Of a DNA stretch of 64,000 bases, positions 51,192-64,000 are shown piece after piece (position 1 is the stretch's first letter; each line of letters starts with the position of its first letter). The DNA is from Acanthochlamys bracteata (lineage: Eukaryota > Streptophyta > Magnoliopsida > Pandanales > Velloziaceae), in the NCBI GenBank assembly GCA_019914995.1, contig CM034127.1, positions 13,614,269-13,678,268 of the forward strand, written 5' to 3'. The translations under genes and the position numbers were made by a program. A model generated the notes under the pieces. That model saw only the letters and a program-made list of their open reading frames with translations. It did no database searches and was not told the DNA's origin.

Positions 51192-53213
51192 ATGGCGTCT
51201 ACCAAGGTGCAGCGGATCATGACTCAACCAATCGTAAGCCCAATTTGAATTCGATACCCTTCTTTTGTTTGTCTCTTATGTTTTGGAAATTTTGCTAATA
51301 TTCATTTTGATGGTTTATGCAGAATCTCATCTTCAGATTCCTTCAAAGCGTATGTAGATTTTTCCACTCTCATCGTTGTGTTTGTTTGGTTGTTTTTTTA
51401 AAAATTATTTGGTTTAGTTGTGTTTTGAATTGACAATAACAAATTTTCTGTGTGCTGAATGATTACAGAAAGCGCGCATTCAGATTTGGTTGTTCGAGCA
51501 GAAGGATTTGAGGATCGAAGGACGAATTATTGTAAGCTATTTATCGCACTTATTAAGAGCTCCAATGAATTTTAATCTATTGAGAGTGAATGCATCGTTT
51601 TCCTTTATCTTTTGAAAATTTGATTTTTTTTTGAATAATTTGAATAAGTTGCAGTTTTAGTTATTTAAATGACGCTATTAAGTATATGTGGCTTCATTTG
51701 TGGAGCATAATTAGTTTGTAGTATGTGCATAACATCTCTGCATTTTCTGGTGAAGAAATTAAATGGAAATAGGTTGCATCTTTTATGTTTCCTGCAAAAA
51801 GAATTGGCAATAGATGCTCTACGCCTCTATATAATTTGTAAACAGGTGGTATAGCAAATATTCCGACTTAAAAGAAAGCCTTTTTGGAGTATTTGGTGGG
51901 TAGCAAGTGTTTTCAACGACAGTGAGAACAGGATGACTACCCTATTTGCTTGGACTAGTGTTGCAGACAAAACTTGTTCAAGGTTTAAAGATCACCAGGA
52001 ACTTATTGTAGATGGATCAAGGAAGAGAGATAATATAAGTCGCATTCACAAGTTAATAAATCTAGCTTCATGGGCATCTATTTAAGAGAATATGCAAGGA
52101 TTTCTTTTTTCAGTGAAACTGAAAATTCAACATACTTTTCTGCCTATGTAATAGTGCTTGTTTGTTGTACTTGATTGGGCCAGATTAGTTAATCATATTA
52201 AATGAAGAGCTCTGTTAAATCTTCAAGTGATAGTAATGTTAAATTGTTAATTGTGGCCATGCAATATCTTTAAGTCTTCTAATGACTTATAAGAGAATAC
52301 AGGAAAGAATCCCCATTTAAGCTACTAGAGCTACCACTATCAATTTAAGTAGTAAGTAATAGTTGCATAGCACCCTAGAACAATGAGATAGCTTTTGCAG
52401 CTTGGTGCATGTTACAGTTTGTTGGTCTTAGAGTTCTTACCTGCAGAAGCCATCAACAATCCCAGCAATCCAGACCACAATCCTGTCATTGGAATATTGT
52501 CCTATCTTGGACATGGTAGAAAGACATTTCTTCTTAACGGAGATTCAACATATATCCTGATCTCCATTTAAGGGTTGCTTTTTCGTCTAGATTAAGATCG
52601 TCTCTCCACTGTTGTTTGAACTTGTGTTCCTAATCTAACTCATTTGGCTCTCCCTCTGCTCAGGATGTACATGTATCTTAACTGTCTATACGAATGTGTT
52701 GTCTTCTACTAGTTATGACAATGCTGTAGCTCACTCTTCCTACCATGAATTCATTTTGTTGTGATGCGTACCAACATATTATACCATGATTTCAGTATGT
52801 TTGGCCGTGTCTTCCAAGTGTTTTGTACTATATAGAAATGTATGGTAAACAAACTGCTGGCCACTTGTAATCTGAACTTTTGGCACATTACAGGGTTTTG
52901 ATGAGTATATGAATCTGATTCTGGATGATGCTGATGAAATCAACATCAAGAAGAAGACTAGAAAGTCACTAGGTACAGGATCACGCTTGTTACCCTTTTG
53001 GGTTTGGTCTTTCTTCTGTTAAACCTGGGTTTTTTTTTTCTAAAAAACTCTATCCTGCAAAAATTCAGGGAGGATTCTTTTGAAAGGTGACAACATTACG
53101 CTGATGATGAGCACGTGAGTAGATCTCAACATCTTTTATGCTAATGTAAATCTTATTTGTTTGTTAGTATGCTCTTATACAATTGATGCCTTTTCCCTTT
53201 CAGGGGAAAGTGA
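51192..53213 (+). CDS. SmE: Small nuclear ribonucleoprotein SmE
   Basis: Seen: six exons, some very short (51192-51233, 51323-51349, 51469-51531, 52894-52972, 53069-53114, 53204-53213), join in frame to give 88 residues. The Sm1 motif is in [20 protein letters not shown] plus [13 protein letters not shown], and Sm2 in [15 protein letters not shown]. The last exon holds only part of a Thr codon, Gly-Lys and the stop. Known: SmE is one of seven Sm proteins forming the ring on U1, U2, U4 and U5 snRNAs; it acts in snRNP assembly and pre-mRNA splicing. Length matches the 88-92 residues usual for the family. The third intron (51532-52893) is by far the longest. It is divergent from nothing nearby and followed in the same direction by RABE1. 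Confidence 0.96.
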
Positions 53214-54244
53214 TAACTCGGTGTCCTTAGCTTGATCACACCATCTTCAAACTATAGAACCAGATGTTGTTAAGTGCCTCATTTACCATGTTTTCCTAGA
53301 TCAGGTGAAGTGTTACACAATCCTTTTTAAGCGCAACTATTTTTATGTCGATGTAACAAATCATTAGAGATATGTGTCTTGTAAGCCCCCTTGGAAATTT
53401 TTTGGGGCATAAATCTATGTTGTCGCTATGTCACAAACTGTTCACAAGAGATCATTGTCAGTCCGAATGTGAGTCGTGATTTATTATTACTTTTGGTGTT
53501 CATGCATTTCTTTTGAATCCTTATCATGTGAATGTGGGTGGTGATTACTATTCCTTTCATTCAAGTCTGCGCATGTATTATTTCTTAAATCTTTATTCAA
53601 CCATTTATTTAGCAATTCTGGACAAAATTATAAAATTTTGATATTTGAAAAGTTGTGCAGTTCGAATTGTATTCAATAATTCGTTGGTTGGACGAAAACA
53701 AGATTAACTCCAACTCTTTCCTTTCTGAAAGTAACAACAACCCCCCTCCAAATATTGGTGATGACCAATTTATCATTATCATTGAAGTTTTCGAAGTCCA
53801 TATAATGAAGCAATTGATTAATCATTATTGTTCTCCCGTTTCTTTGTTGTTCCCACTGGTAGGCTGGCAGTAATCATAATGGAACTACAGACTTTGAACG
53901 CTGACCAGAGAGACAAAGGCCAGATGTTTTGCAATATCAGACTCGTAATAACTATTTTATCAAAATTTAGCTACCAAACGGATGAATGACTAACAAGTAA
54001 CAAATGATATGATAAAATTAAAGTCTAATAAGTGGGTCATTAATAAAAGGGCTGATCTTGTAAATTTATTTTATGAATATAACGCTTTTTCTTTCTGGCA
54101 CCGAAGAACAGTTTGTGGTGTCTTTTCCTTTCTTCTCGTCTCCGCTAATTCCGCGTTGCAGCAAAGAGAGAGAGAAAGAGAGAAGCCGAAGAAGAAGATA
54201 TTTCGGTGAAGAAGAAGAAGATATTTCGGTGATCGTAGAAAGCG
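53214..54244. other. SmE 3' UTR, spacer and RABE1 leader
   Basis: No gene is seen. Likely SmE 3' UTR runs for a few hundred bases, and the RABE1 5' leader is the GA-rich stretch before 54245 ('agagagagagaaagagagaag' type). An open frame at 53655-53873 has no recognisable motif. Confidence 0.55.
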
Positions 54245-57210
<2,966 letters not shown>

Positions 57211-58131
57211 GGATTTGCTACAGATCTCAGTCGGTATTGTGCTTTCTTGTTTTGAGCAATTGTTTGGGAGGACGATTTGATGTAAAGTTTGACTGGGTTG
57301 TCACCGACCATGAGCTATATATATATATAGTTATCCGCGCTTAACCATCATGTTGGAGGTTATATACATAGTTATGGAGATATAGAGCTTGAAGAAGGCA
57401 GAATTCTATTGCTAAAGCTTACTGGCAACATCTTTGTGGAAGCCTGGAAGGCTTCGGTGTTATTAGCTGTTGACAATGTATTATTAGCATACAAATTCTT
57501 TACCGAGTAAAGGGTCTGCTTTGCTATGATTATAGGGTTAGGCAGGGCCGTCAATGGTGTTTCAAGTTACTATGTCACCTCATCTGTTAACTATTATCGG
57601 GCAACTCCATTGGTATGAAAATAAGTTGCTATTAGTTTTTGCTCTAAGTGCAGCTCTCGTTTAAATATCGTCTAATAACATGGTTAGCTCGAATGGTATT
57701 CAAATGAAATGATCAATTAAACGAATAAGAAAATGTTTGCGAGTATTTTTAAAGATTCCAGCGGTTCTGATGTGCAATCGTTAAGCAACATAATTAGCAC
57801 GTAGAATGGATGACCGTCTTCGTTCTAAACTTGAATTTTCTGTGCTTCACAATATTAAGTTTCATTAGAACCAACTGCAGCACATATCACTTTTTCTTTA
57901 AACATGACATAACATCAACATGAGTGAGAAGAAATGAAGTCATATACTTCTAGGAAGATGGCTCTCCATCTTCCATTATCAGCACCTGAAACACAACAAG
58001 GCATTTACAGTTCAGCATCCTCCTGACTGTTCACTTTGGACTACCTCTCTTATAGCAAATGATAGCTACAACAGACCGGAAGAACTATTGTAATGGTAAC
58101 AACCTTCCTGGAATGCTGTAACTTAAATTGA
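57211..58131. other. Convergent 3' UTRs of RABE1 and CSD2
   Basis: The 921 bases between two facing stop codons hold no coding sequence. A TA run lies at 57317-57328. Both 3' UTRs probably end here, with room enough that overlap is not required. Confidence 0.55.
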
Positions 58132-61100
58132 TTATATTGGTGTCAAACCAACAACACCTGCACAAGAAAGATCAAATAATTCATTGAGAATGGAAAAATT
58201 GTTTCAGCACAAAATGGAAAAACTAATAACACAAGACAATCTGTTAGGATTGAGTAACTGAAGCAATCAATAGCATCAACAAAGGCGTTAGCAATTGCTG
58301 TTGTTGTAATTAGATACTCCTTAAATTGTACCATTCAAATGCATATCGCTTATAAAAGAGCTCGTCAACTGAACAAAGTTGGATCACATCAAAGAGAAAG
58401 CAACAAGCCAGTTCATTCAATGATCTCATGCAATAATGAAGTCGAGACAATCAGCAATTAGAACCAAGGGAATTAACAGCTATTGATTTCAAATGGTTTA
58501 ACATATTGTGCCATCAAAAGAAGATCCTAACTGATTTTGGAATCATTTGTCATGGAAATTCAAACTACCAGTAGAAACTTGGTTTGCATGTTTGGACAGT
58601 CTTGAAAAAATAATATACTCTGTTATATGTGAAGATAACCAACAGAGCTACGCATTTAAATTTTCATTGGCTGTGTGAGATGGACTGCTTCCTGCAACTT
58701 CTCCATCTAGTTCTCTTTCTTAAGAAACTATGACAGAATGTTTGCAGACAGTAATTTCTTGTGGCCCGCGTTGCAGGAACTTTCCTATCATGACCAACTT
58801 TAGGTCGCAGAAAAGTTTCCCACAATCTGGACAGGCAACTATGGAAAAATAGAAAAAATAAGTTTCCTAACTATGAAAGGTTTGATTCAAACCAGTATTC
58901 TACCTTAAAGAGTACCTAAGCATCATGACTTTTTAGTGTCTACATGATGTCAACCAGCCTTTCTCCCTTCCTACAATCCCACGTCTGCTGAGATTTTACA
59001 CTAGCATAATAATATAATAAAATATTAATGTTCAATGGCAATAGTGTCAATGTAACATCCTGGTACGAAGTGCAGATCCACCAAAAATGAATCTACTGTT
59101 CAAATCATTCCTCAAGTTGTGAGAAATTTTTTTGGTTTTAGCAATATATTAACTTACTGAGCCTGAGCTATCCCAAAATATAAAATATTCATGCTCTAAC
59201 TACATGCAGGGCTAAAGGGTCTGTTAACTTACCTACACTAACTTAAGAAGGTGAACATAACCCTAGACCTCAAGCTCCAGGATAAATGATATGAAAATTC
59301 AAATATTAGGACCAAAATCATGATGCCTTATCTGTAACTGGGATCTCAAACAACAACAATAACAACAAATCAAGAAGAAATAAAATCTAATCTATGGGGC
59401 ATTCTTCAGCTCATTGGAGAATTGCATAAAGATGAAGATATAGTAGATGATCATATCAAGGTAGCCCTTAAAACCCAAAGGATACAACATAAAATACTAG
59501 CAAGAGCGTGTAAAAAGAAGTTGAAAACCTCATCCCAATAAAACTGAATTGATTAAGCAGCACTAAAAAGGGAGTCATACCACATGCCAACCTTCCCCCG
59601 GCATTTCCAGTAGTAAGGCTTAGCTCATGTCCTCCTGCAGAAGAAAAACGAAGAAGATCTTCTCAAATCTCCACAGGATCTCATCAGAAATGCATATAAG
59701 CAAATTGTTGCTTCCAGGCTAACCCAATTAGTGCAAAGTACAAAAAAAATTGAAACATAGTTCATCCAAAAAAATGACAAGATGCCACAAGAAAATAATA
59801 ATGACAGACAAAAAGAATGTACCTTTCCCAAGATCATCCTGAAGTTCATGAACCACAAAGGCTCGCCCTACAACTGAATTAGGGCCACTCAGATGTATCT
59901 GTATGATTAGATGAAGGATTAGATGAAGAGCTCAAGGTCCAGGCCCCCGAAAATAACCTCAACAAAGTGAACAAAATCGATTCCAGAATGGAATCATATA
60001 AATGATAAGAGGCAAACTAAAAAGAGAAGCTTCCTACCTGACTATCAACAATAGTTGCCTCAGCCACACCTTCACGAACAGCAAGGGCCATGAAGAGAAC
60101 AAAACAGCAAAGTTAAGATCCCAATTCTTACAGACACCCATAAACATTTTTTAAGCAGTATGTACATACCTTCAGCATTTGCAACAATGTTTCCCAGGTC
60201 ACCCGCATGTCGAACTTCGTCCTCAGGTGCTCCATGTTGCATATTGTTAGGATTGAAGTGCGCCCCTGTAAGTACAGTGCGGGAATCCTTTAAACATCAA
60301 TTCATACACAAAATGACTTAAGAAATGAATGTCAAGATTCAAGAAAACACGGACTTTGAAGACCTTTGAGAATGTTAGAGTTGGGTCTAATGGTAATAGC
60401 TTAATTATCTACACAAAGACATAATACCCAAGTTCACATAATACCTGTTGAAATGCAGCCATTGGTTGTGTCTCCAAACTCATGCTGCAAAAGCATACAC
60501 AAAAACAACAATGTTAGCAGCGAACCTAGATTACGATTATCTACAATGCAACGGCTGTTGCATGCTGGCTGAAAAGCACCTACCAAATGGAAGCCATGAG
60601 GTCCAGGAGTCAGTCCAGTAACACGAACTTGCACTGTTGTTGGACCTAGTATGATGAAAAGACTAACAATGTAAGGTCGGTGGCCAAATCAACCATAAAA
60701 ATGTCATGACTAATGGCAGCATCTAATTGATTACCACATAAAGTGGAACTTGAATTTCAGGAAGAAAATAATACATTAGATTATGCACCCACGTCAGCTC
60801 TATTCCAAAACAGTAAGTACAACCATCATTTTAAAGAAAATTATCACCTGAGGAAAATGTCATTAGAAAAATATGTATTGACTGGCGATGCAAATAACGA
60901 GTATTGACAATATTATTCTTGTCTATCATTTGAGATCAAGGTTAGTGAAATTATACCAAAACCAAAGGAAGCAAGGCTATAAAGTATTCATAAGTCATGA
61001 ACCACAAAAGTAAAGCTTGCAGTTATATGTACTAAGTAAAGCACCTCTCATGGTAACAAAAACTGAACATTAGTCCCATTTCTGAAGCAAGCCTCCAACC

Positions 61101-61952
61101 TCCAATGGTTCCCAACATGCACATGGTTCATGAAATTTAACTTGGAGAACCACATTAAAATTGATCAACCAACACCAACTGCTTTAACTAATAACAAATA
61201 ATTAGAACATTCAACAAAGGTTTAAGTCGATACCACAACTATAAGGTCTTGATATGCCATCATGTAGCCAGCTGGTCAGGGTTTTTTAATCAACGTATAT
61301 ATTTAACCAGCACGCAACCCAATCATATCAATAATATGCAATAAAAGAACAACACATTTCTCATGAACAACACTTGTTTCCAAATAACATAACCGATGAA
61401 AATGTACACAATCAGTTAATCAGTAGAGAGACGCAGAGATTAATTAAGATAGAACTACTTGTAAAAGCTTGCAACAATCAACCATTATTATAAACATAGC
61501 CACCCCTTTCCATGCCAAATCAGAACTAAGAAAATCTCCAATAATTTATTAAGATAGGACTAGCTCTTCCCAAACCAAATCACACAACTCAAAAATCCAC
61601 GCTAACTAGATCAAACAATAGAGAGATTATTACCATCGTCTTCCTGAGAAAGTGTAACAACGCCTTCAACATTAGAGTTTCCTTTGAGCACGGCGACAGC
61701 CTTCTTCGTCGCAGCAACAATCGTCAGCGGTCGAGACTTGTTCATCGGTGAAGGAGCAGCTGTGAATGAGAGACGGATTGGTCCCACAGTTCTGAGCGGC
61801 TGAGCTGTAACGAAAGAGGAACGGAAAGGGCGCGAAGAGGAGAGAGCGGCCGCGGCGGTGGGGAAGAGAGAAGGCGGAGCTGAGACAGCAACTCCAGTGG
61901 TGGCGGCGGCGACGACGGCGTGGGCTGCCATCGCTGCGAGCAATGCTTGCAT
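58132..61952 (-). CDS. CSD2: Chloroplast Cu/Zn superoxide dismutase
   Basis: Seen: eight exons (61952-61634, 60645-60584, 60484-60445, 60265-60170, 60069-60038, 59898-59823, 59634-59581, 58157-58132) give 234 residues. The first ~80 are rich in Ala, Ser and Arg and read as a plastid transit peptide; the mature domain begins near [18 protein letters not shown]. Metal and active-site blocks are intact: [50 protein letters not shown] and [16 protein letters not shown], with all copper and zinc histidines, the disulfide cysteines and the active-site arginine. Known: it dismutates superoxide in the stroma; plant CSD2 is repressed by miR398 when copper is scarce, and a matching site is present in exon 4. 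The eight-exon layout is typical. Another in-frame Met lies seven codons downstream. It is convergent with RABE1. Confidence 0.97.
60187..60207 (-). promoter_or_regulatory. miR398 target site in CSD2 exon 4
   Basis: On the coding strand the site contains GCGGGTGACCTGGGAAACA, over the codons for HAGDLGNI. From memory this equals the established CSD2 target of miR398 (miRNA core CAGGUCACCC), where pairing is continuous across GGGTGACCTG and imperfect on both sides. It suggests copper- and stress-dependent mRNA cleavage. Confidence 0.8.
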
Positions 61953-64000
61953 TCAACAGAAGAAGAGCGAGAGAAAGAAATTTGAAGAACAAAGACTGCG
62001 AGCGGATGATGAAGATTGCCGGAGGGCGGGCGTGTGTATAGGGAGAGGTTATTACATAAATACATTTGCAGAACAACGCATGAAGAAAGATCTGGAATGT
62101 TTCATTAATGCCCCATTTAGTTTGAGTTTTTGTATTTTGAATTCTTAATAGACAAAAGAGAGCAATAAATTTGGTATATCGATTTTATAGGGCTTATATT
62201 GAAAAATGTTTGCTTTTGTTGTTTTGTAGATGTGTTAGAGGGTAGTAGTGGAATGGAGATAAGGCTTGTGTGACAAATGGTACAATAGACAAAATTGAGC
62301 AGTTCGTATAATGCTTTCTTGAATGTTCTATATATAAAAAGTAATAGTTAGTCAACTAATATCACTAAATAATCATAATAAAGTATTAATCATAAGTTTG
62401 TTAAAAGCCAAACGGTGGAGATTAGTGATTGGGAACATAAGTCTTTACTATAACCCATCTTCAATCCCTCTGCAGGATCAAGTGTTTTCATCGCTCTAGC
62501 CTCTAGCTACTAAAATTAAGATATTTGGTTTTTAAATTAAATGTAGTTTCCTATAAGTGCTCGCTAATTCGGTAGATGAACTATTTCGGGTTGGACAAAT
62601 TTGATAAGTATTTTTTTTTCAGTGAACCAAATAACTCACACCCCTATTCCAAAGATTATGAAGAGCCAAAAAGAAAAAGGGAAGCTTGTTATGTGCAAGC
62701 TCCACTGCTCTTCTTCTTCTTCTGCACCATTATAGCAGGGCAGTTCGCTTCATTCAAAAAAAATAAAAAACATTTATAACGCTTGTTTTCGTCCTCAATG
62801 AACCAGTCCAGTTTTCTTACTCCAAACTCTAACAAATCCCTTCAAAGAAAAAAAGCCAGAACCCATAACGCCCTGGGAGAGAGAATCACATTGAAGAGAA
62901 CAGGGGAAATGGAGTATTGAATTTCTCGGTGGAAGCCTTTCAATGCTAAGAAGCATTTCGCGATGAGGTTGTTATCATCATGTCGTAGTAAGCCTCTGTA
63001 AAGTTGCCAGTATATTGAACAGTATGAGTCAAGGAAGTACGAAATCACGTCTACGATATGCCATGCCGCCGCCGCGACGGCTGAGCTCCTCCTCTACGCT
63101 TCGTCGATTGACTCCTTTTGGATCATGGCAAATTTTAGTTGCGCGAAAGTTTCACTCAAGTGATCTTAATGAAAATAGAATTCAATAAAAAATAAAATTT
63201 GAGCTCCTAATAAAAATACGTGAAATAAAGTTATAGTAAAATTTTTAGTAAAATAAATAAAATATATATAAATAAAATATAAAATAAAAATTTAAAATAA
63301 TAACTAAAAAATATAAATCAAATTAAATTTAAATTTAAAAAATAAAATCTGGTAGCATTAAAGTATGTCTTAAATATTTTACTCTTCTTGCAGCACATGT
63401 AAGAGGATATAAATATTTTTTAAAAAAAATATTTTTTTCAATAATAATTTAGCTTTTTATTACAAGATCAGAATATATAATTTTTTGAAAACTATTTTAA
63501 ATATTATAAAGATAAAAATAAGAAGAACTTTGCAAACGACGCCTTAACTTTTTAGGGTCGGTGTTTGATGGTTTGGGCCTGAGTTACTATACAGCCCAGA
63601 CCAAGACTGACGATTTGGACTCAAGTTCTACATTTGGGGATCTCCTTCGAGAGCATCTATGGCCCAGAGCATGTGTTCAACTTCAAATAAGTCATGCGTG
63701 CATCCGTACCATATATAGATCTTGTCTGAAAACTTTCATTTTCTCTTTTAAAAAAGCAAACTGTCACGTGAAATATAATTGATTTGATGCAAATCAAAAC
63801 CAAACTTGAATTCTTCAAAGAATAAAACCGTACATCCAACCAAGAGTCTACATTCGAACTATACTCCCGTACCGTTGTAAATAAGAAGTAAAATATACTA
63901 ATTCATAGTTCACAGTAAACCATTACTCTAATGAAATACAGAGTAAAATATTTGATGGAATGCAGCTGTTTCTTGAAGTCACTGCCTAATTTCTGCACTC
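61953..64000. other. CSD2 upstream region and AT-rich intergenic DNA
   Basis: The CSD2 leader and promoter occupy the left part. AT-rich patches lie at 63180-63350 and 63410-63520. A 54-codon frame at 63024-63188 (+) has an Arg/Ser-rich composition and is discussed as a finding. I see no confident gene. Confidence 0.5.

Noticed and set aside
61672..62148. Several long frames overlapping CSD2 exon 1
   Set aside because: They are other-frame readings of the GC-rich transit-peptide region and leader of CSD2.

Overview
This is nuclear DNA from a flowering plant, almost certainly a eudicot. The evidence is AT-rich intergenic DNA, GT-AG introns rebuilt phase by phase, a Copia LTR retrotransposon, small TIR elements and plant-only gene families (tonoplast aquaporin, plastid Cu/Zn SOD, EAR-motif zinc finger, NodGS). 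I cannot name the species.

Layout. 1-5455 (+): the 3' part of a NodGS gene (nodulin/glutamine synthetase-like), with a TIR element in one intron. 7692-11218 (+): a complete RABC1/Rab18 small GTPase. 11876-12700 (-): a wrecked thaumatin-like pseudogene. 12.8-13.4 kb: a two-copy noncoding duplication. 16081-17189 (-): a two-exon TIP1-type tonoplast aquaporin. 21143-39549 (-): a 28-exon limit dextrinase (LDA) gene, fully open when spliced. Its first intron consists of about five degenerate tandem copies of a ~145-bp unit, and a degraded Copia element (about 34088-39124, opposite strand) sits inside that array. 43753-44526 (-): an intronless ZAT5-like C2H2 repressor. 44.7-51.0 kb: gene-poor AT-rich DNA with a perfect inverted repeat. 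51192-53213 (+): spliceosomal SmE. 54245-57210 (+): RABE1/Rab8 GTPase. 58132-61952 (-): plastid Cu/Zn SOD (CSD2) carrying a miR398-type target site. 61953-64000: no confident gene.

How the genes relate. These are independently transcribed housekeeping and stress genes, not a pathway cluster. From memory, CSD2 and ZAT5 are neighbours in Arabidopsis (At2g28190/At2g28200), and NodGS and RABE1 loci both lie in the At3g53 region. The order here therefore looks like conserved eudicot microsynteny with insertions. I found no sign of a new multi-gene system, no CRISPR, no tRNA and no rRNA. The most unusual structure is the limit dextrinase intron 1: a tandemly amplified intron that repeats its own 3' splice-site context and is then split by a retrotransposon.
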